Part shown: piece by piece, positions 24,495 through 32,882 of the stretch
How positions within the stretch are numbered: the first letter of the stretch is position 1
Layout: every line of letters starts with the position of its first letter
Assembly: GCA_948745425.1 (NCBI GenBank)
Contig: CAPZDM010000012.1
Span: forward strand, 1-32,958
From: an uncultured Clostridia bacterium
GTDB lineage: Bacteria; Bacillota; Clostridia; TANB77; CAG-508
Length of the DNA stretch: 32,958 bases
Direction: 5' to 3'
Position numbers and translations under genes: made by a program
The notes under the pieces: generated by a model
What the model saw: the letters and a program-made list of their open reading frames with translations, nothing else
The model's database searches: none
What the model was told of the DNA's origin: nothing

Positions 24495-25220
24495 CTAAAA
24501 ACCTATTACTGTTCTTATTTCTGTTTGATTTAGATATCTCCATTCTCCTATTTTTAAGTCTTTTACAGTTATATTCCCTATCTTGCTTCTATGTAATGCT
24601 ATCACATTTCTCCCAATCGCTTCACACATTTTCCTTACTTGTCTATTTTTACCTTCATGTATTGTTATCTCTATTCTAGATATATTTCTTTCTGTGTCTG
24701 TTTTTAATATTTTTACTTTTGCAGGACGTGTTAAATAGTCTTCTATTTCTACTCCACTTCTTAATTTCTCAATTTCTTCATTTGTAATAATTCCCCTTAA
24801 TGTAGCAACATATGTTTTCGTTATCTCATGACTTGGATGTGTTACTTTATATGTAAAATCCCCATCATTGGTTAATATTAGTGCTCCAGATGTATACATG
24901 TCTAATCTTCCAACTGGCACAATTCTTTTATTAATTCCTCTTATTAAATCTAATACTGTTTGTCTATTAAATTGGTCTTTTGTTGTTGTTACATATCCTA
25001 TTGGCTTATTTAACAATATGTATATATTTTCGTTCTTCTTTATTACTTTTTTATTATTGAAATATACTATGTCATTATTGGGGTCTATTTTTACTCCTAA
25101 TTCTGTAACGTTTGTTCCATTTACTTGTACTTTTCCTTCTTGTATGTATTCTTCTGCTTTTCTCCTTGATGCAATTCCACATTCTGCTAGATATTTTTGT
25201 AAACGTATTTCTTCTTGCAT
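24495..25220 (-). CDS. rluB: 23S rRNA pseudouridine synthase, RluB/RsuA family
   Basis: This 241-residue enzyme isomerises a uridine in rRNA; Firmicutes RluB acts on the 23S peptidyl-transferase region. It has an S4 RNA-binding domain (about 1-60; RLQKYLAECGIASRRKAEEYI) and the catalytic domain with the aspartate in VGRLDMYTSGALILTNDGD, RITIHEGKNRQVRKM and a closing LKIGEWRYL. The ATG at 25220 follows GGGAGGG closely; an upstream ATG lies before that site. The exact uridine, and the choice between RluB, RluE and RsuA, cannot be fixed from sequence alone. In Firmicutes rluB is often beside scpB, which is not here. Confidence 0.88.
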   Translation of the reverse strand: MQEEIRLQKYLAECGIASRRKAEEYIQEGKVQVNGTNVTELGVKIDPNNDIVYFNNKKVIKKNENIYILLNKPIGYVTTTKDQFNRQTVLDLIRGINKRIVPVGRLDMYTSGALILTNDGDFTYKVTHPSHEITKTYVATLRGIITNEEIEKLRSGVEIEDYLTRPAKVKILKTDTERNISRIEITIHEGKNRQVRKMCEAIGRNVIALHRSKIGNITVKDLKIGEWRYLNQTEIRTVIGF

Positions 25221-25257
25221 CTTGCCCTCCCTCATAAATAAATTTTCTTTGAATCGC

Positions 25258-25280
25258 GGGCGATTAATAATCGCCCCTAC
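25258..25280. repeat. Dispersed palindromic repeat, copy 3, overlapping the rluD end
   Basis: GGGCGATTA (25258-25266) is an inverted copy of TAATCGCCC (25268-25276), followed by CTAC. Read on the minus strand it is GTAGGGGCGATTATTAA. The rluD reading frame runs into it and uses its TAA, so its last residues (RGDY) are encoded by the repeat. Confidence 0.85.
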
Positions 25281-26199
25281 ATTCTTCTATTATTTTAGTA
25301 TCGCAAATATCTATTATTCTTTGAAAATATTTTGGTATTGGTGCTTCAATTTTCATATCTTTTCCTGTCGTTGGATGTACAAATTCAATCTGTTTGGCAT
25401 GTAACATTTGTCCTTCTACATTAAATGAATTTTTTCCGTTTGAATAAACATAGTCTCCAACTATTGGATGTCCTATTTCAGACATATGAACTCTTATTTG
25501 ATGTGTTCTTCCTGTGTCTATCTTTATCTCTAATAACGTAAAATTATCATATCTCTTTAATACCTTAAAATGAGTTACTGCTTCTTTTCCATCCTTTGTA
25601 ACTGCCATCTTTTTTCTGTCCTTTTTGCTTCTTCCAATTGGCATATCTATGGTTGCTTCGTTTTCTTTTATCACTCCTCTTACTAATGCTATATATATTT
25701 TTTTAGTTTGTCTATTCTTTATTTGATTACTAATATTAATATGTGCAATGTCATTTTTCGCAATAATTAATACTCCTGAAGTATCTTTGTCTAATCTATG
25801 TATTATTCCTGGCCTAATTTCTCCACCTATACCAGAGAGACTATTACCACATAAATTCATTATTGCATTTACTAGTGTTCCATTTGGATTTCCATTTGCT
25901 GGATGTACAACTATTCCTTTTGGCTTATTTACAACTATTATATCTTCATCTTCATATAAAACTTCAATAGGAATATCTTGTGCAATTATATCAACCTTTT
26001 TAGGTGTTTCTTTTTGTATTGTTATTCCATCTCCTAATTTTGTCTTATATGAAGCCTTTGTTGTTTTTCCATTTACTAAAATATTCCCTTCATCTAGTAA
26101 TCTTTGAATAGCAACTCTTGATAATTTGTCTTCTATTAATCCTATTGCTTTATCTATTCTAATACCTGCTTTTTCTTCATCTACTATATATGTATCCAT
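25264..26199 (-). CDS. rluD: Pseudouridine synthase, RluD family
   Basis: This 311-residue RluA/RluD-family enzyme has an S4 domain (about 10-65; RIDKAIGLIEDKLSR) and a catalytic domain with VVNKPKGIVVHPANGN, the catalytic aspartate in GIIHRLDKDTSGVLIIAKND, and HTGRTHQIR-like DTGRTHQIRVHM near residue 235. In E. coli RluD modifies 23S helix 69; the target here is inferred. The ATG follows AGGATAAAA. Its last residues and stop codon come from a palindromic repeat. The lspA gene often found upstream in Firmicutes is absent; instead a GT-C-like membrane gene lies 54 bases upstream. Confidence 0.92.
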   Translation of the reverse strand: MDTYIVDEEKAGIRIDKAIGLIEDKLSRVAIQRLLDEGNILVNGKTTKASYKTKLGDGITIQKETPKKVDIIAQDIPIEVLYEDEDIIVVNKPKGIVVHPANGNPNGTLVNAIMNLCGNSLSGIGGEIRPGIIHRLDKDTSGVLIIAKNDIAHINISNQIKNRQTKKIYIALVRGVIKENEATIDMPIGRSKKDRKKMAVTKDGKEAVTHFKVLKRYDNFTLLEIKIDTGRTHQIRVHMSEIGHPIVGDYVYSNGKNSFNVEGQMLHAKQIEFVHPTTGKDMKIEAPIPKYFQRIIDICDTKIIEECRGDY

Positions 26200-26253
26200 T
26201 TTTATCCTATGCCTTTCTATATAAAAATTTATGTTGGAAAATAATTGTAAAAA

Positions 26254-27984
26254 TTATTTTTCAACTAATATATTTCTTTGGAAAATCCAAAAATAATCAT
26301 CCTGATATATATCTGTATAATTATTATCTTTTTCTAATAACATTTTTAATTTACTATCTGCATTTGTTATTATATGTGTTATTCCATATTCCTCAAATTT
26401 GTCTTCATAATATACTCCTAAACTTGCAATATTTAATGCGTCATAGAAAATGTCCTTTTCATTAAATTCTGGACTATATAAATCACATCTTGAATCTATA
26501 AATACTGGTATATCCTTGTATAACAAATAACTACCAAAATTATAGTTATTGTATAGTCTTATATCATCAACATTAAGATTATTTAAGATGAATTCACTTG
26601 CTTGTACTGGATATAAAGCATCATTTACATATTTATCATCTATTTTAGGACGATAAAATGTTATACCACAAAGTATTAAAACTAGACTTATTACTAATGT
26701 TGCATATGGCTTTACTAATTCTCTTATTATTTTATTTTCTATACCTTCTTTATCATATTTGTTTATAAAGTCTATTATTATTCTATTTAGAGAATATACT
26801 CCTATTAATACTAACATTGATACCTGTCTTCTAGACATTAGCATTAATATAGTCAATCCACCTAACATAAACAAGTCTTTAAATGTTACTTTTGTATCTG
26901 TAAATATCAATAAGGTTAAAATTATTGTTAAAACTATTAAAGCATCCATAGAGTCTATTAATACTATTGGAAGATGTTCTGATATACTTGCAGTTGTATT
27001 TCCACTTAATAATTTAATCATATGTGTATAAGGTTCAAAGCTTGTTTGTGGTGTAAGTAATCCTGAAAATAAACAAATTGCTAATACCAATATTAACCAT
27101 TTTATATTAGATCTTCTTACTATTTTGATTCTTAATGATTTTTCTTCCATTTTTTTGATTGCTACACTACTTTTAATTATTTTTTCATCTAATTCTTCTT
27201 TTTGGCTTTTTAGTTTTTCTATTTTATCATTTACTTTATTCCTTTTGTTTTCTCCTTGTATATTTTTAAGTGTTTTTTCTAATCTTTTTATTTTAAAATT
27301 AGTCATTATTCTTTTTGTTCTATATGATAAATTTGACTCCATTAATTTTATTAATAATGCTTCTCCTATATATGGTAATGCTAGTATAAAGAATAAATAC
27401 CATACTGCCGCATGACAATTTGCTATTAGTGTGGCTATTATAAATAGTCCAATTGCATATCTCTTCTTTTTTGTATTTAAAAATTGTTCTATGAATAGTA
27501 TTTCTAATGTAAATAATATATATGATACTAATTGAGCTCTTGCTGCTATAAAGTTTCTTAGTAGATATATAACTCCTAAACTTAAGAAAAATGATACTAT
27601 ATGATTTTTGTTTATTTTAACATTTGTTTTATATATTAATATTCCTAATATTGATGCTAAAATCATTGTTGATATATATATAGCTGTCATTCCACCTGTT
27701 TCTGCGTTTATTCCAATGTTTGTGGCTATGTTTTCTCCTGCATTATATATTAAATATATACCTGTATCATATAACCAATGAGGGTACGTATATTTTAAGT
27801 CTTTATGCCAAGAGAATTGATCCTCCATGTCTATTGCTTTAGTTTCAGTAATGTGTTCTCCTATTTTTATTGTATAAAATGTATCGTTTTGTAGTGTCTT
27901 TGGTGATATTGTTATGCAAAATACTACTATACATATTATAGCTATAATATTAAATCTTTTTTTTGTTTTCTTGTCGATTCCCAT
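26254..27984 (-). CDS. Large polytopic membrane protein, possibly GT-C glycosyltransferase-like
   Basis: This 576-residue protein has about ten membrane segments, with a first extracytoplasmic loop holding NDTFYTIKIGEHI and HWLYDTGIYLIY, then RNFIAARAQLVSYILF, LIANCHAAVWYL and a C-terminal soluble domain (about 470-576) with LYNNYNFGSYLLYKDIPVFIDSRCDLY. That outline, with an acidic first loop, resembles GT-C glycosyltransferases or their relatives, but no lipid-sugar substrate can be named. A charged coiled-coil insert of about 60 residues (about 225-290; KRLEKTLKNIQGENKRNK onward) interrupts the membrane region. An in-frame TTG touches the AAAGG site, so the ATG at 27984 is chosen. It follows the FAD-oxidoreductase gene by five bases. 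Confidence 0.75.
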   Translation of the reverse strand: MGIDKKTKKRFNIIAIICIVVFCITISPKTLQNDTFYTIKIGEHITETKAIDMEDQFSWHKDLKYTYPHWLYDTGIYLIYNAGENIATNIGINAETGGMTAIYISTMILASILGILIYKTNVKINKNHIVSFFLSLGVIYLLRNFIAARAQLVSYILFTLEILFIEQFLNTKKKRYAIGLFIIATLIANCHAAVWYLFFILALPYIGEALLIKLMESNLSYRTKRIMTNFKIKRLEKTLKNIQGENKRNKVNDKIEKLKSQKEELDEKIIKSSVAIKKMEEKSLRIKIVRRSNIKWLILVLAICLFSGLLTPQTSFEPYTHMIKLLSGNTTASISEHLPIVLIDSMDALIVLTIILTLLIFTDTKVTFKDLFMLGGLTILMLMSRRQVSMLVLIGVYSLNRIIIDFINKYDKEGIENKIIRELVKPYATLVISLVLILCGITFYRPKIDDKYVNDALYPVQASEFILNNLNVDDIRLYNNYNFGSYLLYKDIPVFIDSRCDLYSPEFNEKDIFYDALNIASLGVYYEDKFEEYGITHIITNADSKLKMLLEKDNNYTDIYQDDYFWIFQRNILVEK

Positions 27985-27989
27985 ATTTA

Positions 27990-29559
27990 TTAACAACCTT
28001 TCTCTCTATTTTTACATATCTCTACTGCACACCTTATTCCATCTGCTCCTGCTGAAGTTATCCCTCCTGCATAGCCTGCACCTTCTCCACAAGGATATAT
28101 TCCTTCTATGTTAGATTGTAATTTTTCATTTCTTAATATTGTTAATGGAGAAGAACTTCTTGTTTCTACTCCTGTTAATATTGCATTAGGATTTGCAAAT
28201 CCTTTAATTTTTTTATCAAAATATATTATTCCCTCTTTTAAAGTTTTAGATACAAAATCTGGTAATATATCATTTAAATTCGATAATGTAACTCCTGGTG
28301 TATATGTAGGTTTTATTTCGCCTATTATATCAGATTTTATATTATTTATAAAGTCTTCTACTCTTTGGATTGGTGCATAATAATTACTTCCCCCTAATTT
28401 AAAGGCAGATTCTTCTAATTTCTTTTGAAAATCTATTCCCTTTAAAGGATTTTCTCCTTCTCCTACATCTTCTGGTGTAATGTTTACTAGGATTGCACTG
28501 TTTGCATTAATTCCATTACGTGAAAATGTACTCATTCCATTTGTCACAATTGTGCCTTTTTCACTAGATGAGGCTATTACCTCTCCTCCTGGACACATAC
28601 AAAAGGTATAGCATGAACGTCCATTTTCTCCATGATATGCTAATTTATATTCTGCTGGCGGAAGTTTTAATTTTGTATTTGTTCCATATTGAGACTCATT
28701 TATCATAGTTTGTAAATGCTCGATTCTTAATCCAACTGAGAAATTTTTTCTTTTCATTTCTATATTTCTTTCATATAATTTATAAAAGGTTTCTCTAGCA
28801 CTATGCCCAATAGCTAATACTACTATATTTGTTTCTATATCTCTTTTATCTGTAATAATCTTTTCTATTTTTCCATCTTTTATTTCAAAATCTATGACTT
28901 TTTCATTAAATAAGAATTCTCCACCTAGTCTAATTATTTCTTCTCTCATGTTTTTAATTATTTCAATTAAGTTATCTGTTCCAATATGTGGTTTACTTGT
29001 ATATAAGATTTGCTCTGGTGCTCCAAAATTGTAAAATTCCTGTATTACCTTTTTTGCATAAATATTATTTACTCCGTGATGTTAATTTTCCGTCTGAAAA
29101 AGTCCCTGCTCCTCCTTCTCCAAAATGAACATTACTTTGTGTATTTAGTTTTCCATTCTTTCTAAATTCTTCAACATCTCTTTGTCTTTCTTCTACTTTT
29201 TTCCCTTGTTCTATTATTATTGGCTTTATTCCATTTTGTACTAATGTTAAAGCACAAAATACCCCAGCAGGCCCTGCTCCAATTATTATTGGTCTAGTTT
29301 TTATAGAAGTATCACTAAGATTTATGAGTTCTATTTTTTCCTTTTCAACTATTTTAGCATGTTTTATTTTATTATTTGATTCTATATCTATTATATAATT
29401 ATAAAATATATCATTTTTGTTTCTTGCATCTATAGATTTTTTATATATTCGCCAAGATAATATATCTTTTATATTAATTCTGTATTTTTTGCAGATATAT
29501 TTTATTAATTCTTTCTTCTCTAAATTTTCCCTTATCTTTATATTTTCTATTCGATACAT
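27990..29559 (-). pseudogene. FAD-dependent oxidoreductase (COG2509-like), frameshifted
   Basis: Two adjoining frames encode one protein of about 520 residues. The first (29559-29065) holds the Rossmann motif IIIGAGPAGVFCAL and VHFGEGGAGTFSDGKLTSRSK, then stops. The second, read from about 29064 and open through 28949, continues NIYAKKVIQEFYNFGAPEQ, ILYTSKPHIGTDNLIEII, CMCPGGEVIASSSEKG and PCGEGAGYAGGITSAGADGI. A one-base change near 29063-29075 breaks the frame; adding or removing one base restores the family order. The gene may be a recent pseudogene or carry a sequencing error. A promoter lies directly upstream and AGGAGAGAG precedes the ATG. The function of this family is uncharacterised. 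Confidence 0.85.
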
Positions 29560-29582
29560 CGCTCTCTCCTATCATGTTCATT

Positions 29583-29611
29583 ATTATATCATATCTCTTT
29601 AAATTTGTGAA
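29583..29611 (-). promoter_or_regulatory. Sigma-A promoter of the FAD-oxidoreductase operon
   Basis: On the minus strand TTCACA (29606-29611) and TATAAT (29583-29588) are 17 bases apart, with TGA before the -10 box. The downstream genes as far as rluB, and perhaps pyk, could be read from it. Confidence 0.7.
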
Positions 29612-29650
29612 ATTTGCTTTTTTGACTTGTGTATTTTTATTATGATATTA

Positions 29651-29681
29651 AAAATAGATTGCTTAAATTGCAATCTATTTT
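29651..29681 (-). terminator. Intrinsic terminator after the methyltransferase gene
   Basis: AAAATAGATTGC (29651-29662) pairs with GCAATCTATTTT (29670-29681) around a seven-base loop. On the minus strand it ends in a run of five U. The stop codon of the methyltransferase gene lies within the stem. Confidence 0.8.
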
Positions 29682-30262
29682 ATTTTACTTATTGCTAATC
29701 CATCTCCTGCTTCTAATATTTCTGTTTCTAATTTTGGATTTTCAGTAATTTCTTTTATATATTCTCTTAAATTTCTTACTGCTGTTCTTTGTTTATGCTT
29801 GTTATAATCACTCATTACATATCCCTTATATAATATATTATCTGCAAAAATTATACCATTAGGTTTTATTAATCTTAATGCTTCATTTAAAAAGAAGGTA
29901 TATTTCCCTTTTGCTGCATCTATAAATATTACATCATATTTATTATTTAATGTTGGTAAAATTTCTACTGCATCACCTTCTAATATATTTATCTTTCCTT
30001 CTACTTCGGCTCTTTTTATATTTATTTTTGCTTCATTTACTCTTTCTGTATCACGTTCTATTGTATCAATTTTACCGTTTTCTGATAAAAATTCGCTAAA
30101 GCATATTGCAGAATATCCTACAGCAGTTCCTATTTCTAATAAGTTGTTAACTTTCTTATCTTTTAATGTTTTTTCTATTACATTTAAAGTGTCATCCATA
30201 ATTATTGGAATATGTTCTTTTAATGCTTCTTGTTTTATTTTTAATAATTCTTGTCTGTTCAT
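29675..30262 (-). CDS. trmR: O-methyltransferase, TrmR/YrrM-like
   Basis: This 195-residue class-I SAM methyltransferase belongs to the COG4122 family. Motif I is LLEIGTAVGYSAICF (about 41-55), followed by the acidic residue in IDTIERD, GDAVEILP, FIDAAKGKY and FADNILYKGYV; the last two match YrrM/TrmR, which methylates 5-hydroxyuridine at the wobble position of tRNA in Bacillus subtilis. Catechol-type O-methyltransferases share the fold, so the tRNA role is an inference from motif similarity. AGGTAAT-like sequence precedes the ATG, a weak ribosome binding site. It follows typA by 41 bases and ends in a terminator. Confidence 0.75.
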   Translation of the reverse strand: MNRQELLKIKQEALKEHIPIIMDDTLNVIEKTLKDKKVNNLLEIGTAVGYSAICFSEFLSENGKIDTIERDTERVNEAKINIKRAEVEGKINILEGDAVEILPTLNNKYDVIFIDAAKGKYTFFLNEALRLIKPNGIIFADNILYKGYVMSDYNKHKQRTAVRNLREYIKEITENPKLETEILEAGDGLAISKIK

Positions 30263-30303
30263 TTTATTTATATTACCTTATAGTGTAAATTGAAAAAGAA
30301 TTG

Positions 30304-32127
30304 TTATTTTTCAATTTTATTTCTTGATGCACGTTCCCTTTCTTTACTATTTAATATCTTCTTTCTTAATCTTATAGATTTTGGTGTTACCTCTACTAAT
30401 TCATCATCTTGAATAAATTCTATAGCTTGTTCTAGTGACATTTGAATTGGTGGTACTAAACGTAATGCATCATCTGATCCAGAAGCTCTTGTATTTGTTA
30501 AGTGTTTTTCTTTACATACGTTTATAGCTAAGTCTTCTGAACGAGAGTTTATTCCAACTATCATCCCTTCATAAACTTCTACTCCAGGTCCTATGAAAAG
30601 TTCTCCTTTGTCTTGTGCATTATATAATCCATAAGTGATTGATGTTCCTGGCTCAAATGCAACTATTGTTCCTCTTACTCTTGATGTTATATCACCTTTA
30701 TATGGTGCATAAGAATCAAATACATGATTCATTGTTCCATTTCCTTTTGTATCTGTCATAAATTCAGAACGGTATCCAATTAGTCCTCTTGCAGGAATTT
30801 TAAATTCTACTCTTGTATGTCCTGCTTCTGCTGGTTCCATATTTACCATTTCTGCCTTTCTTCTACCTAATTTTTCAATTACTGTACCTATACAATCATC
30901 TGGAACATTTACAACTAAATTTTCAATAGGTTCACATTTTTCTCCATTTATTTCTTTTATAATAACTCTTGGACGAGATACTAATAGTTCAAATCCTTCT
31001 CTTCTCATATTTTCAATTAATACAGATAAGTGTAATTCTCCACGTCCTGCTACTTCAAATGAATCTGCCTGAGATGTTTCTTTTACTCTTAGACTTACAT
31101 TTCTTTCAAGTTCTTTATATAGTCTATCTCTAATATGACGTGATGTTACAAATTCTCCTTCACGTCCTGCTAATGGTCCGTTATTTACACTAAATGTCAT
31201 TGTAACTGTTGGCTCATCTATATCAACAAAATCTATTTTTTCTGGATTATTAATATCACAGATTGTTTCCCCTATTCCAATATCTGCAATACCAGAAACC
31301 TCTATAATGTCTCCTGCTTTTGCTTCTTCTACTTCTTCTTTATTTAGTCCAACATGTGTATATACTTTTACTATTCTTCCATTTACTGTTTTGCCTTCCT
31401 TTTTACATATCACTACTGGCATTCCTGTTTTTACTATACCACGTTCTACTCTACCTACTGCAATTCTTCCTACATAATCATCATAGTCAATATTAGATAC
31501 TAACATTTGCATTGGACCTTCTTCATTACAGTTTGGTGCTTTTATTGTGTCAACTATTGTTTTAAATAGGCAATCCATATTTCCATCTGCTTCTGATAAA
31601 TCTTTTTTTGCAATTCCTAATTTGGCAGATGTATATACTACTGGGAAATCTAATTGTTCGTCTGTTGCATCTAATTCTATAAATAGACTTATAACTTCAT
31701 CTAAAACTTTGGCAGGATCTGCTCCTGGCCTATCTATTTTATTTATTACAACTATTGGTTTTAAGTTTAATGATAATGACTTTTTTAGAACTTCCCTAGT
31801 TTGAGGCATTGTTCCTTCAAAAGCATCAACTAAAAGCAATACTCCATCTACTGTTTTTAAAACTCTTTCAACTTCTCCTCCAAAGTCAGCATGTCCAGGT
31901 GTATCAACTATATTTATTTTTATGTCTCCATACATTACAGATGTGTTTTTTGCAAGTATTGTTATTCCTCTTTCTTTTTCAATATCATTTGAGTCCATAA
32001 CCCTTTCTTCTACTTGTTCATTTTCTCTAAATATATGACTTTGTCTTAATAATTGATCTACTAATGTTGTTTTACCATGGTCTACGTGTGCAATTATGGC
32101 TATGTTTCTTATTTTTTCATTGCTCAT
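30304..32127 (-). CDS. typA: Ribosome-associated GTPase TypA/BipA
   Basis: TypA (BipA) is an EF-G-like GTPase that binds ribosomes and assists 50S assembly, especially in cold or stress. At 607 residues it has normal length. G motifs are AHVDHGKTTL (13-22), ERGITILAKN, DTPGHADFGGEVERV, NKIDRPGADP and TSAKLG; later come the beta-barrel domain II and the C-terminal YRSEFMTDTKGNGTMNHVF and GLYNAQDKGELFIGPG typical of TypA. The frame is open for 29 codons further upstream, but that stretch is the repeat element and its flanks, and GAAAGGAA at 32141-32148 sets the start at 32127. Confidence 0.96.
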   Translation of the reverse strand: MSNEKIRNIAIIAHVDHGKTTLVDQLLRQSHIFRENEQVEERVMDSNDIEKERGITILAKNTSVMYGDIKINIVDTPGHADFGGEVERVLKTVDGVLLLVDAFEGTMPQTREVLKKSLSLNLKPIVVINKIDRPGADPAKVLDEVISLFIELDATDEQLDFPVVYTSAKLGIAKKDLSEADGNMDCLFKTIVDTIKAPNCNEEGPMQMLVSNIDYDDYVGRIAVGRVERGIVKTGMPVVICKKEGKTVNGRIVKVYTHVGLNKEEVEEAKAGDIIEVSGIADIGIGETICDINNPEKIDFVDIDEPTVTMTFSVNNGPLAGREGEFVTSRHIRDRLYKELERNVSLRVKETSQADSFEVAGRGELHLSVLIENMRREGFELLVSRPRVIIKEINGEKCEPIENLVVNVPDDCIGTVIEKLGRRKAEMVNMEPAEAGHTRVEFKIPARGLIGYRSEFMTDTKGNGTMNHVFDSYAPYKGDITSRVRGTIVAFEPGTSITYGLYNAQDKGELFIGPGVEVYEGMIVGINSRSEDLAINVCKEKHLTNTRASGSDDALRLVPPIQMSLEQAIEFIQDDELVEVTPKSIRLRKKILNSKERERASRNKIEK

Positions 32128-32155
32128 TTTTTTATATTCATTCCTTTCAAAATAT

Positions 32156-32161
32156 ATTATA
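32156..32161 (-). promoter_or_regulatory. -10 box upstream of typA
   Basis: TATAAT on the minus strand, 28 bases before the typA start codon. No good -35 box lies 16-18 bases upstream, because that position (about 32179-32184, CTGTGC on the minus strand) falls inside the 52-base repeat. Promoter function is therefore uncertain. Confidence 0.45.
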
Positions 32162-32175
32162 CTACTTTTTACAAA

Positions 32176-32227
32176 AGGGCACAGTGGTGTCACAAGTCTG
32201 GGGTATTCCCCCAAACGGTGCCCCTAC
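32176..32227 (+). repeat. 52-base structured repeat, copy B
   Basis: About 90% identical by hand to 22881-22933. GGGCAC (32177-32182) pairs with GTGCCC (32218-32223), and GGGG-TATT-CCCC forms an inner hairpin one pair longer than in copy A. It lies between plsC and typA, overlapping the expected -35 region of typA. Confidence 0.9.
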
Positions 32228-32245
32228 AAAAATTTTATATACAAT

Positions 32246-32277
32246 AAAAAACTTTTAGGGACACGTATACCGTGTCC
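32246..32277 (-). terminator. Palindrome and probable terminator after plsC
   Basis: GGACACG (32259-32265) pairs with CGTGTCC (32271-32277) around TATAC. On the minus strand it is followed by CTAAAAG and a run of six T (32246-32251). It begins 27 bases after the plsC stop and resembles the other TAGGG-type palindromes. Confidence 0.6.
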
Positions 32278-32303
32278 ACTTTTAAATAATTATATATTAT
32301 ATC

Positions 32304-32882
32304 TTATATTTTTTCATTTGTCAACTTAATCATATTCTCCATTAAATCATTTGCTACATTTTCTATTTCTTCTTTTTCTAATTTGTTTTCTTTTGGTTGT
32401 ATTGGTTTTCCAAAATTTATTATGACTTTAGAGAATGGTTTATATGTTGCTTGTATTCCTACTGGTACTATTGGAACTTTTGCCATATTTGCCATTACAA
32501 CTGCTCCACTATGTATCTTACCGTTTTTTTCTATACCATTTCTTGTTCCTTCTGGGAAGATTAAAAGTATATTTTTATCTCTTAATATTTTTATACTTTG
32601 TTTTATAACTGTTGTATCATGTGCTCCTCTTTTTACAGGTAATACTTTTGTTTTTTTTGCTAAAAACTTTACAAACCTGTTTACGAATAATTCTTGTTTT
32701 GCTAGTATATATATATCATTTCTTTTCATTTTTGCTACTACTACTGGTGGATCCCAATTACTTAAGTGCTTTGGTGCTAATATATATGCACCTTCTGGTA
32801 AATTTTCTTCTCCATGTTTTTCTATTCTAAAATAGATTGAGAAAAATAGATTGAGAAAAAATTTTATTATTGCTCTAATCAT
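32304..32882 (-). CDS. plsC: 1-acyl-sn-glycerol-3-phosphate acyltransferase
   Basis: PlsC adds the second acyl chain to lysophosphatidic acid to make phosphatidic acid at the membrane. The 192-residue protein has an N-terminal hydrophobic anchor (about 3-18), the catalytic HX4D motif in KHLSNWD (H39, D44), KRGAHD as block II, the FPEGTRN block III and VPIVPVGI block IV. Length is slightly short but normal for small Firmicutes PlsC. The ATG at 32882 follows GGAGG by five bases; an upstream ATG overlaps that site. In Clostridia it often follows cmk, but the window ends 76 bases upstream, with nothing visible in those bases. Confidence 0.92.
   Translation of the reverse strand: MIRAIIKFFLNLFFSIYFRIEKHGEENLPEGAYILAPKHLSNWDPPVVVAKMKRNDIYILAKQELFVNRFVKFLAKKTKVLPVKRGAHDTTVIKQSIKILRDKNILLIFPEGTRNGIEKNGKIHSGAVVMANMAKVPIVPVGIQATYKPFSKVIINFGKPIQPKENKLEKEEIENVANDLMENMIKLTNEKI

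Noticed and set aside
29055..29085. Programmed ribosomal frameshift in the FAD gene
   Set aside because: There is no slippery heptamer and no clear downstream pseudoknot; an indel or sequencing error explains it better.
32128..32214. N-terminal extension of TypA by 29 codons
   Set aside because: The extra codons read through the 52-base repeat and the promoter. The ribosome binding site and homology both place the start at 32127.
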